From Croceivirga radicis (GTDB taxonomy: Bacteria > Bacteroidota > Bacteroidia > Flavobacteriales > Flavobacteriaceae): a stretch of DNA of 64,000 bases. Of the stretch, positions 1 through 8,364 are shown one piece after another (the stretch's first letter is position 1; each line of letters opens with the position of its first letter). Under the pieces are notes generated by a model. The model made no database searches. It was not told where the DNA came from and saw only the letters and a list, made by a program, of their open reading frames with translations. The translations under genes and the position numbers were made by a program. The stretch lies in NCBI RefSeq assembly GCF_002072105.2, contig NZ_MTBC01000004.1, positions 282,913 through 346,912 on the forward strand, read 5' to 3'.

Positions 1-249
1 ATAAAAAATTTTATATTGCGCAATCGATTGCATTAAAGTTTTATTAAAAAACCTGAATAATACAGTATTTACTGCTAAGTATTTTACTCAATTTTTATCA
101 TATTAATAATTAATTAAGAACGGGATTGCCCTATCTATTATCAAAACAGAATTATTTATAAGATTTAATTAAAAACTTCTTTAAAGTGGATGCTAAAGAA
201 AGTTTGATTCCATGGGGATAATATTGTTTTTGTATCTAGTACTTCAAAA

Positions 250-1140
250 GAGATTTCTCAGTCGTAGCTGCGCTACTCCTATCGAAATGACACGGAGCTA
301 GTGCTTGATGGGACTTAATACGTTTTACTTAAGAATGAGATGCTGAAACAAGTTCAGCATGACGAAGAGCAGAAACCTTTTTACTTAGTACTTAATACTT
401 TGTACTTCTAAAGAGATTTCTCAGTCGTAGCTGCACTACTCCTATCGAAATGACACGGAGCTAGTGTTTGATGGGACTTTTAACTCTTACCTACTAACTT
501 CTCACTTAAAATCAGACCCCTCAGTCCTGCGGACAGCTCCCCTAACTTAAGGGAGCAGCTAGATCTTTCTTTTAGACTAGATTTCGTTTAAAATAAACAA
601 GATGCTGAAACAAGTTCAGCATGACATAGAATAGAAACCTTTTTACTTAATACTTAATACTTTGTACTTCTAAAGAGATTTCTCAGTCGTAGTTACATTA
701 CTACTATCGAAATGACACGGAGCTAGTGTTTGATGGGACTTTTAACTCTTACCTACTAACTTCTCACTTAAAATCAGACCCCTCAGTCCTGCGGACAGCT
801 CCCCTAACTTAGGGGAGCAGCTAGCTGCTTCTTTTAGACTAGATTTCGTTTAAAATAAACAAGATGCTGAAACAGGTTTAGCATGACGAAGAGCAGAAAC
901 CTTTTTACTTATTACTTCATACTTTGTAGTTATAACGAGATTTCTCAGTCGTAGTTACACTACTCCCGTCGAAATGACACTGAGCAAGTATTTGATAGGA
1001 CTTTATACTTAATACGCTGTACTTTTTACTTAAGGTTGAGATGCTGAAACAAGTTCAGCATGACGAAGAATAGAAACCTTTTTACTTAGTACTTCATACT
1101 ATGTACTTCTAAAGAGATTTCTCAGTCCTAGTTGTACTAC
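250..1140. repeat. array of interspersed palindromic repeats (types A, B, C)
   Basis: Type A (25 bp, perfect 8-bp arms atgctgaa/ttcagcat around acaag) occurs at 338-363, 601-625, 863-887 (degenerate) and 1040-1064. Type B (about 43 bp, inner hairpin gtagc-tgc-gctac in the first copy) occurs at 250-292, 413-455, 675-717, 937-979 and, decayed, from 1114. Type C (about 44 bp, arms gctccc/gggagc) occurs at 513-556 and 775-818. All copies share one orientation. The A to B start distance is 74-76 bp in every pair, so A and B travel as one composite. Read on the minus strand, A and B both begin gtcat and end atctc. They resemble REP-like intergenic elements common in Bacteroidetes; that classification is inference. 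Confidence 0.85.
413..936. repeat. 262-bp tandem duplication of a B-C-A unit
   Basis: Bases 413-674 and 675-936 are two adjacent copies of one 262-bp unit: repeat B, a spacer, repeat C, a spacer, repeat A, then an AT-rich tail ending in runs of 'tactt'. Most differences lie within B and the tail. The C hairpin changed between copies in the paired arm (ttaagggagc versus ttaggggagc), which turns a 6-bp stem into a perfect 10-bp stem. Confidence 0.85.
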
Positions 1141-1369
1141 GGCCACTGCAGTCTAACATTGCTTTGAACCTGGGACTATTTAGCTAGTTGATGTCTCTAA
1201 AAAATATAAAAGACGGAAATTTTGAAGTTCTAATGTAATTTAGATTCACGTTCAGTTAACCATAAGAAGATATTTTATACTTCTTCAATGTAAAAACCTG
1301 TGGTTGGTACAGGACTACCAACACGTAAATACTTTTAATCTTATTGTAAAACCAAGGTTGTTAAAGGCA

Positions 1370-2209
1370 TTACCATTTGATCTCCCCTGTATTTACTTTT
1401 GCTCCCAATTCTAAAGCCTCTTCAAAACCTAAATCTGGATATTTTGATTTTATTGCTGCTATTAGGCCTTTTGAAGATCTATTGGCCTTTAACGCTTCTT
1501 CGTAAAATTGCACGTAGTTTTTTGTATGATTTACTGAGGCCATAGATACATCTGCACCTGATTTAGCATGAGCGGGAATGACTATTTCTGGCTTTAAATC
1601 AATAATATTATTTAAAATAGTAATCCAATCATTGCGCGATTCCGTTGTTTGCGTATCTGCCATCCATACATGAAATGTTGTACCAAAAACAATAATTCCA
1701 CCTAATACTGCTTTAATTGATGGAATCCATAAAAAAGTTCTCTTAGGAAAACTGTTAAGACCAATTATCTCTATTTTCTCTCCATCTACCTCAATAACAC
1801 TTTCTTTTAAAACTTGAGGTAAAACAACATTGGTTGTAATTTTTTGACTTAATTCATCTCCATAACCATCAAGTTTTGTTTGAGCTGTGGCCGCAATATG
1901 CTCTACAGTTGCAGGTGATGCGTAGGCAACAACCTCTGGGAAATATTTCTTGAACACCTCTAACCCAAAATAAAAATCCGGGTCGCCATGCGAAATATAA
2001 ATAATTGTCAAGGTTTTATTTGAATGTTTAATAGCTTCGGCAACTTTTTCTGCCTCTAACAATGTAAATTGTGCATCTACGAGAACGGCTTCTTGCTTTC
2101 CAGAAATAATTACGGATGCTACACCGTAACTCTTTTCTGAAGCATGGAAAAGTTCTAGATTTAATTTATCGGTAGTTATTGTCTTAAAACCTTGCTTCTC
2201 TAGACTCAT
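1370..2209 (-). CDS. MBL-fold metallo-hydrolase with altered metal motif
   Basis: A 279-residue protein of the metallo-beta-lactamase fold. The usual HxHxDH metal motif reads H74-G-D-P-D78-F79, so two of the expected histidines are Asp and Phe. The upstream VDAQFT strand and a late PAHAK motif, where the second-site histidine is expected, are kept. No signal peptide is visible, so it is probably cytoplasmic. Related proteins with an HGDPD motif are annotated simply as MBL-fold hydrolases; the substrate cannot be named. It stands alone, transcribed leftward, with a 22-bp palindrome 130 bp upstream of its ATG. Confidence 0.8.
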   Translation of the reverse strand: MSLEKQGFKTITTDKLNLELFHASEKSYGVASVIISGKQEAVLVDAQFTLLEAEKVAEAIKHSNKTLTIIYISHGDPDFYFGLEVFKKYFPEVVAYASPATVEHIAATAQTKLDGYGDELSQKITTNVVLPQVLKESVIEVDGEKIEIIGLNSFPKRTFLWIPSIKAVLGGIIVFGTTFHVWMADTQTTESRNDWITILNNIIDLKPEIVIPAHAKSGADVSMASVNHTKNYVQFYEEALKANRSSKGLIAAIKSKYPDLGFEEALELGAKVNTGEIKW

Positions 2210-2513
2210 CCTATCTATAGTTTACTAATTAAAAACACGCTTAAATAGCCTTTTGGCTCATTTTTAAAGGTAGGACTATCCTTCATCTATCCCAATGCCT
2301 AAATTTTTTTACAATAGATTTAACAAAGGAAGAAATGCTAAGAATATGTTCATATTCTTAAATGTATAACAGCTATGAATTAAACATGTACAAGGCATCC
2401 AATGCATGGATGTACCATTTTAAGAAATCTTATATCATAATTAATTAGTGCTACACTCGCAGCATTTACGCATTAGGCAAAACTGTAAACTTTCAAATCA
2501 TATAATATTTGAA
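2210..2513. other. intergenic region with operator-like palindrome
   Basis: This 304-bp AT-rich stretch lies between two leftward genes. It holds the perfect palindrome at 2339-2360 and a weak hairpin at 2492-2513 (arms ttcaaat/atttgaa) that abuts the sulfatase stop codon and may act as its terminator. No protein-coding frame is seen. Confidence 0.6.
2339..2360. promoter_or_regulatory. 22-bp perfect palindrome, candidate operator
   Basis: Two 10-bp arms (taagaatatg / catattctta) are separated by tt and match perfectly. The position, about 130 bp upstream of the MBL-fold gene, suits a dimeric repressor or activator site, but no regulator gene is nearby, so the function is inferred. Confidence 0.35.
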
Positions 2514-4220
2514 CTAATCTACTTTTTTAGCGTTTTCCCATTTTTCAACTATAGGTTTAAGAATATCCTCTTCTACACCCCAGACCTTGCCTTCTTTTGC
2601 TAACGGCATAAACTCATCTATGTATTGTTGGCTTATGGAATCGGAATCACCATATAGCGTTCGTAATTCTGCTAATTTTTCGTGTAATTCTTCCTTTATC
2701 TGCTGGTAGGCTGGATCTTCGTAATAATTGTGCTGCTCCAACGAATCTTTTTTTCTATCTATAAGTTCCCAATAGTCTTTATCAAAATAGTAGTGAATCA
2801 GTTTATAATCCTTGGTTACAGCTGCGTAATGACGATTTACGTTATGTTCAGATGGATGCTCGTAGTAATGGTAATACACGGCGTCCCTATCCCATTTATC
2901 CAAATTACCGGTTAAAATAGGTAGTAAGCTTTCACCTTGCATATCTGTTGGTTCTTCAACTTCGGCAACTTCCAAAAAGGTCTGTGCAAAATCTAAATTC
3001 TGAACCAACTCATCCGAAACAGAACCGGGTTTAACCCTATTTGGCCATGAAACCATCAATGGGGTCTTAAAACTTTCATCGTACACGAAACGTTTGTCAA
3101 ACCAACCGTGCTCCCCTAAATAGAATCCCTGATCGGAAGTATATACTATAATGGTGTTGTCCATAAGATTGTTTTCTTCCAAATAATCCAAAACACGCCC
3201 AACATTTTCATCAACAGATTTTATAGTTCCTAGATAATCCTGCATATAACGTTGGTATCGCCACTTGGCTACATCCTTATCGCTCATATTGGGGTATGCC
3301 TTTACAAAATCAGCTGCAATTTTTTTGTAGTATAAATCAAAATTTGCGCGCTGGGTGGAATCCATTCTGCCTACGCTAGATTCAAACCTACGTTTGTCAA
3401 AACCTATTTGTTCCTTTAATCCCAATTGGTCCATCACCTCTGGATATAATTTGCTATCGGCTGCCCACCCCATATCGCCATGAACCTTCATTTCTGCAAC
3501 TTTGGCCGCTGGCATGCCTTCATGCGTATCAAACAATGTTGCAGGCTCCCTAAAGGTTTTATTGGTAAATTCTTTCATATGGCGCTCTGCCATTACCCAA
3601 GAACGATGAGGAGCTTTGTGCAAGTACATAAGCATAAAAGGATCCTCTGGTTTTCTTTCGTTTTCTAACCAATCTATTGTCATATCCGTTACAATATCCG
3701 TTACATAACCCTTCACGTTTATTTCTCCTTGATCTTTTGTGATAAAATCAGGATTATAATAGGAGCCTTGTCCTGGCAGGATTTTAAATTGGTCAAATCC
3801 CTTTGGATTGTTACCAAAATGAAGTTTACCAAACATTGCTGTTTGATATCCTGCCTTTTGCAATAATTGGGGAAAAGTGACATTTGTAGTATCAAAAGGG
3901 GAAACATTGTCTATTTTTCCATTGATATGCGAATGTTTTCCCGTTAATATAGTGGCCCTTGAGGGCGCACAGATTGAATTGGTTACACTTGCGTTGGTAA
4001 AAAGCATACCCAACTTAGCAATTCGGTCAATGTTTGGTGTCTCGATTAGACTGTTATCATAGGCAGAAATTGCTTGATACGCATGGTCATCGGACATAAT
4101 AAAGACTATGTTAGGTCTTTCTGTTACTTCTTCATTTTTAGGTTTTTCTTCTTTCTCCTTGCAGCTATAAGTAATTGACAACAGACAAATACAGAGTAGA
4201 TTTAAAAGATTAAGTTTCAT
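2514..4220 (-). CDS. lipoprotein sulfatase (arylsulfatase family S1)
   Basis: A 568-residue Cys-type sulfatase that would hydrolyse sulfate esters, probably on a carbohydrate. I place the start at 4220, where a lipoprotein signal peptide begins (hydrophobic run, then LSITYSC with the lipid-bearing Cys at residue 20); an ATG 11 codons upstream would bury that signal. Visible motifs are SDDH near residue 43 (metal-binding Asp pair), C84-A-P-S-R (the formylglycine signature CxPSR), HKAPHRSW in the middle, and SDQGFYLGEHG near two-thirds. Length fits the family. It lies outside any SusC/SusD pair and is flanked by repeat-rich DNA, so its substrate cannot be read from context; export plus lipidation suggests the outer membrane or periplasm. 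The formylglycine-generating enzyme is not in this window. Confidence 0.9.
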   Translation of the reverse strand: MKLNLLNLLCICLLSITYSCKEKEEKPKNEEVTERPNIVFIMSDDHAYQAISAYDNSLIETPNIDRIAKLGMLFTNASVTNSICAPSRATILTGKHSHINGKIDNVSPFDTTNVTFPQLLQKAGYQTAMFGKLHFGNNPKGFDQFKILPGQGSYYNPDFITKDQGEINVKGYVTDIVTDMTIDWLENERKPEDPFMLMYLHKAPHRSWVMAERHMKEFTNKTFREPATLFDTHEGMPAAKVAEMKVHGDMGWAADSKLYPEVMDQLGLKEQIGFDKRRFESSVGRMDSTQRANFDLYYKKIAADFVKAYPNMSDKDVAKWRYQRYMQDYLGTIKSVDENVGRVLDYLEENNLMDNTIIVYTSDQGFYLGEHGWFDKRFVYDESFKTPLMVSWPNRVKPGSVSDELVQNLDFAQTFLEVAEVEEPTDMQGESLLPILTGNLDKWDRDAVYYHYYEHPSEHNVNRHYAAVTKDYKLIHYYFDKDYWELIDRKKDSLEQHNYYEDPAYQQIKEELHEKLAELRTLYGDSDSISQQYIDEFMPLAKEGKVWGVEEDILKPIVEKWENAKKVD

Positions 4221-4475
4221 TGCTACAGGTTGCTTATGTTTGGTTGGAATCATGAGAAAATATTAATCTGTTTTTATTGTTTTTCTAATTTACTTATTAA
4301 TATCGCAACAATAGCTATCTAATTTTTAGATAAACTAAATTTTATTGTCTTTTAAATGTTAGCTGTATATTTTGTGCTAGGTTTTCAGATTCAATAATTT
4401 GATTTAGGAAAAGCCGCTATCAAGCCAGTTCTAAGTAATGAAGTGACTTATAAGTTATAACTTCTAATTCTAAAA

Positions 4476-4931
4476 CAGACCCCTCAGTCCTGCGGACAGT
4501 TCCCATACTTAAAGGAGCACTGACATTCGTATTCACAACAGAAATACTTCTATCTTATAACTTTTAACTTCAAAACAAGAGATGCTGAAACAAGTTCAGC
4601 ATGACGAAGAATAGAAACCATTTTACTTAGTACTTAATACTTTGTACTTTCAAAAAGATTTCTCAGTCGTACCTGCAGTACTCCTATCGAAATGACACGG
4701 AGCTAGTGCTTGATGGGACTTAATACTTTTTACTTAAGAATGAGATGCTGAAACAAGTTCAGCTTGACGAAGAATAGAAACCTTTTTACTTAGTACTTGA
4801 TACTCGATACTTTTGATAAGATTTCTCAGTTGTAGTTGCACTACTCCTATCGAAATGACGTTGAACGAGTATTTGATGGGACTTTATACTTTTTGCTTAA
4901 GAATGAGATGCTGAAACAAGTTCAGCATGAC
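4476..4931. repeat. second array of palindromic repeats (C-A-B-A-B-A)
   Basis: Type C lies at 4476-4518 (its stem partly decayed), type A at 4581-4605, 4744-4768 (one arm base changed) and 4907-4931, and type B at 4656-4697 and 4819-4859. Orientation and the 74-bp A-to-B phasing match the first array, and the spacers (variants of 'tacttagtacttaatac') are also shared. The two arrays therefore descend from one composite element and bracket the MBL-fold and sulfatase genes. Confidence 0.85.
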
Positions 4932-5008
4932 GCAACACAAGGAACTTTGTACTTAATACTTTTTACTTCTAACTATTAACTTTTAACTTCTAACTTATAA
5001 CTAAGAAT

Positions 5009-5046
5009 AGCTCTCGACTGCGCTCGACCTGACGAAAAGAGCTATA
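5009..5046. repeat. fourth palindromic element (type D)
   Basis: The element opens agctct and closes agagct, with ctcgac twice inside. Read on the minus strand it contains gtcaggtcgagcgcagtcga, which follows the same 'gtca...' opening as types A and B. Only one copy is present. Confidence 0.45.
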
Positions 5047-5192
5047 TCTATTAAATCCATCTTACTAAATTCAAGAAACTTTTTTCAAATAGGGCTCATA
5101 CCTTATCCAATTACTTATCATTCCATCAACATTTTAGAGTTTAACCAAAATTCATAAATTTAATTGGAGCAAAATTTGTCTTTAACAAAGCT

Positions 5193-5200
5193 TACATTTG
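5193..5200 (+). promoter_or_regulatory. candidate flavobacterial -7 element
   Basis: TACATTTG matches the TAnnTTTG consensus of Bacteroidetes sigma-ABfA promoters and sits 15 bp before the ATG at 5216. A TTTG lies upstream but with only 14 bp between, shorter than the usual 17-23, so the call is weak. If right, it excludes translation from the TTG codon at 5198. Confidence 0.3.
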
Positions 5201-5215
5201 CTTAAAAATTCCAAA

Positions 5216-5956
5216 ATGTTTAGTTTTTTTACCAAAAAGCAATATCTGGTTGATTTGTTAAATGGATTTGTAGACATACACAATCATATATTACCAGGAA
5301 TTGACGATGGTGCTAAAAACGTAGAAGAATCAATCGCTTTGCTTAAAAGTCTTGATGAGTTTGGTGTAAAATCATTAATTTGTACACCACATATAATGCA
5401 TAATTACCATGACAACGATAAAATTAGCATTAATAAAGCTTATGAACTGTTAAAGGTAGCGATGAATAAAAATGGGTTGTCTAATCTTCAGTTAACAGTT
5501 GCTGCAGAACATATGATAGATGATAATTTTGAGAACCTTCTATTGAAAAATGAAATTATAGGATTAGGGAATAACCATTTATTGATTGAAATGTCTTATC
5601 TACAACCCAGTATTAACTTTGATGGGGCTGTGGAAAAAATAAAATCTAAGCAACTCTTTCCTTTACTAGCGCATCCAGAACGCTATTTATATTTTCATAA
5701 AACGCCAAAGGTGTATCACCGTTTTAAAGAAAATGGAATTAAATTACAACTTAACATGTTGTCTTTAAGTGGTTATTATGGCAAAGAAATTCAGAAAATA
5801 GCTTATTATCTTTTGAATAACAACTTAATAGACTTTATAGGCACCGATATACATCATATGCGACATGTAGATGGTTTAAAAAAAATAACATTAAGCCATA
5901 AAAAAAGCAATCAAATTGATTGCTTAATTCATAACACCATAAATACGTTTTATTAG
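5216..5956 (+). CDS. CpsB/YwqE-type tyrosine-protein phosphatase (PHP fold)
   Basis: A 246-residue manganese-dependent phosphotyrosine phosphatase of the PHP family, expected to dephosphorylate the Wzc-like kinase encoded next door and so control chain length and export. Metal-binding motifs are visible: DIHNHILPGIDDGA near residue 20, TPH in the first third, AAEHM in the middle, LLAHPERY near residue 150, and GTDIHH near the end. I chose the ATG at 5216 rather than the in-frame TTG at 5198 because the family motif DIHNH then lies at the usual distance from the N-terminus. The last 4 bases overlap the 3' end of the convergent kinase gene, an arrangement that could allow antisense interference. 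Confidence 0.88.
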   Translation: MFSFFTKKQYLVDLLNGFVDIHNHILPGIDDGAKNVEESIALLKSLDEFGVKSLICTPHIMHNYHDNDKISINKAYELLKVAMNKNGLSNLQLTVAAEHMIDDNFENLLLKNEIIGLGNNHLLIEMSYLQPSINFDGAVEKIKSKQLFPLLAHPERYLYFHKTPKVYHRFKENGIKLQLNMLSLSGYYGKEIQKIAYYLLNNNLIDFIGTDIHHMRHVDGLKKITLSHKKSNQIDCLIHNTINTFY

Positions 5957-8319
5957 GATTTGGAATAAAACTTCCACCATGGTTTAACTTCCTGTCCATA
6001 GCCATATCCATACTTTCCTCCGTAACCTAAGTTCGTTTCTTTAACACCATTAACAATAAATGACAAACTTCTTAATTTACCTTCTTTATATAGGTTCAAA
6101 GGATATTCTAATATACGTTTTTCGGTAACTCCGGATTTTGTGATATACAGAACTTGGTCAGCATACTTTTCAATTAAGAGAGTATCTGTAACAGCTAATA
6201 ATGGTGCAGAATCAATGATTATGTAATCATATTGACTAGAAACAATATCCATTAACTCCGTAATTCGCTCACTAAGCAATAACTCAGAAGGATTAGGTGG
6301 TATATCACCTGAATAGATTACATCAATTTTTGATTCTCCTATATGTAAAGTATTTATTAAGTCTACTGGCTCTAATTTCTCACCAGAAAGAAACTCTGTT
6401 AACCCAAAGCCTACATTATCTTTTCTGCTTTTTTGTTCATTCCCAAAAAAGCTAAAAATTTTTGGGTTCCTAATATCGGCCCCAATTAATAAAACTTTTT
6501 TGTCTGTAGATGAAAAAATTAGGGCAAGATTAGATGAAACAAACGTTTTTCCTTCACCAGAAACACTAGAAGTTACCAAAATACGGTGTCCTCTTTGCTC
6601 TTTATTTCGCATTCTTAGCACATAATCAAGATTTGTCCTTAAAATACGTAAGGATTCCGCCAAAATAGAGCGGTCTCTTCGTTTTACAATTAACTCTTCT
6701 TTATTTTTTACGTTGGGTATTTCTGCTAAGACCGAATGCCCTTCCCCAATAACTTTTTGCAGGGTTACCATATTACCCACCTTATTGTCCATTAGGTCTT
6801 TAACGTAAATGATTGAAAACGGTATAAATAACCCTAACATTAAAGCCGCTAAATATATGATTTTCCTTTTAGGTTCTACTGGAATAGGGTTGGCCAGGTG
6901 GGCATTATCTACAACTTTTGATTTAGGTGCGGCAGAGGCAAAAGCAATCTGTGCTTCTTCCCTTTTTTGCAAAAGGTATAAATACAATGACTCGGTTGTT
7001 TGTTGCTTTCTAGAAATATCTCTCAACGCCCTTTCATTGCTAGGAGCAGCATATATTCTAGAGTTAATCTTGGATAAAGATTTACTTAAACTATTTACCC
7101 TTAAGTTTAAATTATTAGTTACATTATTCAAACTAGACTGCATACTCTTTTTTAGTCCTTCCAATTGTTGATCTAACTTAACAATTACCGGGTTTTTTTC
7201 GTTTGAGCTTTCCAATAATCTGTTTCGTTGCGAAACCAATTCATTATACTGTGCGGCAGCGCGGTCAATGTTAGAGTCCGTTAATCCCACATTAGTAGGG
7301 ATAACTTCATATCCATTTTGATCACTGATTACATTTTGCATAGAGCTTGCAATACTCAATTGAATATTGGCACTCTGCAATTCTTGTTCACTAGCAGCAC
7401 TTTGTTGAAAGTTTACGCTAGATTGTCCGCCTAAATCGGCAATGCCCTTACTCTCCTTATAATTTTCAGCAGACTCATCTACAGAAGACAGATTACTATA
7501 AATCTCAGCAATACGATCATTAATAAACTCACTAGTCCTATCCGCAACCGCTTTTTTATCTTCTACTTCATTCAAGTTATTTCTTGCAATTAGTGAGTTC
7601 AAAATAGCTATCCCACGCTCAGGTATCGCATCTTTAAAAGAAATATTTAAGATCCTAGAATATTCTCCTGCAGCACTAACGGTAACATTGTTTCTATAAC
7701 TCTCTGCAACAAAGGGAACAGGATTTATCGATACTTTTATCAATTTATTATAAAAACCCTTTAAACGCTTTTCTTCTTCAGGAATTAAAATAATATCACC
7801 TAAATTATCGGTACTAATATTTGACCCAAAGGTTATTTTTTCACCTTCTTCATCCGCTTCAAGTGCATATCTAAATTCGGTTTTGCTTAAGACCTTAACA
7901 AAAAAAGTATGGGAATATTTATTTAATAAGGAATCTTCCGTGATAAAATTTATTGTAAATGGATAGTTATCATACAGTTCAGTATCGCGTACATTACCCA
8001 ACAAGGAGTATTTAATATTCAATTTTAATTTACGTACAACTTCAATAAAATTTTCTCTTGATTTTAAGAGTTCAATTTCATCCGTTATTTCGGTATTTCC
8101 TTCTGCACCAAATACATTTAAGTCTTTTAAAACATTCAATTCACCAGCACCACCCTCTTCAACTATTTGAATTTTTGCATTTATTTGGTACTTAGGTACC
8201 GAGTATCGTAATTTTAAAAAAGCTAGAAATAGAGCAGCAAAAACAAAAAGCAAAAATAATTTCCAATGCCTAACATATCGGAATAAGAGCTCTCTAAAAT
8301 CAATGTCTTGTTTTTCCAT
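5953..8319 (-). CDS. Wzc-like polysaccharide co-polymerase and tyrosine autokinase
   Basis: A 788-residue inner-membrane BY-kinase that couples polymer length control and export with autophosphorylation. N-terminal Wzz domain: membrane segment at about 18-38, long periplasmic coiled-coil region, GNVR-type stretch PSNERALRD near 430, second membrane segment near 490. Kinase domain: Walker A SGEGKT near 585, an A' motif reading LLIGADIRNP (the usual LLID has Gly here), Walker B YIIIDSAPLL near 695. A C-terminal tyrosine cluster (GYGGKYGYGYG, about 766-778) is the expected phosphorylation site. It is the last gene of the leftward operon, 45 bp after the Wza-like gene. Confidence 0.93.
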   Translation of the reverse strand: MEKQDIDFRELLFRYVRHWKLFLLFVFAALFLAFLKLRYSVPKYQINAKIQIVEEGGAGELNVLKDLNVFGAEGNTEITDEIELLKSRENFIEVVRKLKLNIKYSLLGNVRDTELYDNYPFTINFITEDSLLNKYSHTFFVKVLSKTEFRYALEADEEGEKITFGSNISTDNLGDIILIPEEEKRLKGFYNKLIKVSINPVPFVAESYRNNVTVSAAGEYSRILNISFKDAIPERGIAILNSLIARNNLNEVEDKKAVADRTSEFINDRIAEIYSNLSSVDESAENYKESKGIADLGGQSSVNFQQSAASEQELQSANIQLSIASSMQNVISDQNGYEVIPTNVGLTDSNIDRAAAQYNELVSQRNRLLESSNEKNPVIVKLDQQLEGLKKSMQSSLNNVTNNLNLRVNSLSKSLSKINSRIYAAPSNERALRDISRKQQTTESLYLYLLQKREEAQIAFASAAPKSKVVDNAHLANPIPVEPKRKIIYLAALMLGLFIPFSIIYVKDLMDNKVGNMVTLQKVIGEGHSVLAEIPNVKNKEELIVKRRDRSILAESLRILRTNLDYVLRMRNKEQRGHRILVTSSVSGEGKTFVSSNLALIFSSTDKKVLLIGADIRNPKIFSFFGNEQKSRKDNVGFGLTEFLSGEKLEPVDLINTLHIGESKIDVIYSGDIPPNPSELLLSERITELMDIVSSQYDYIIIDSAPLLAVTDTLLIEKYADQVLYITKSGVTEKRILEYPLNLYKEGKLRSLSFIVNGVKETNLGYGGKYGYGYGQEVKPWWKFYSKS

Positions 8320-8364
8320 ATAAAAGAAATACTTAAAGCTTAAGAATTATATAAACTGTTTACT

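Larger units (their letters stand above)
1..1369. other. gene-free region filled with palindromic repeats
   Basis: No reading frame here resembles a protein. The first 200 bases are very AT-rich. From about 250 to 1140 the stretch is a mosaic of three short repeat types (see the repeat entries). From 1150 to 1369 the sequence is unique; it holds a small imperfect hairpin near 1304-1326 (ttggta / taccaa arms) that could end transcription of the leftward MBL-fold gene, but without a convincing T run. Confidence 0.7.
4221..5215. other. gene-free region with a second repeat array
   Basis: About one kilobase without any protein-like frame. The left part (4254-4470) is AT-rich and unique. From 4476 to 5046 it carries the same repeat types A, B and C as the left end of the window, plus one element of a fourth type. 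The last 170 bp are the AT-rich promoter region of the CpsB-like gene. Confidence 0.7.

Noticed and set aside
250-1140. CRISPR array
   Set aside because: The repeats are of several types, spacings are 74-103 bp with spacers that are themselves repeated, and no cas gene is present.
5198-5215. TTG start for the CpsB-like phosphatase
   Set aside because: An ATG six codons downstream fits the family N-terminus better, and a possible -7 promoter element covers the TTG.
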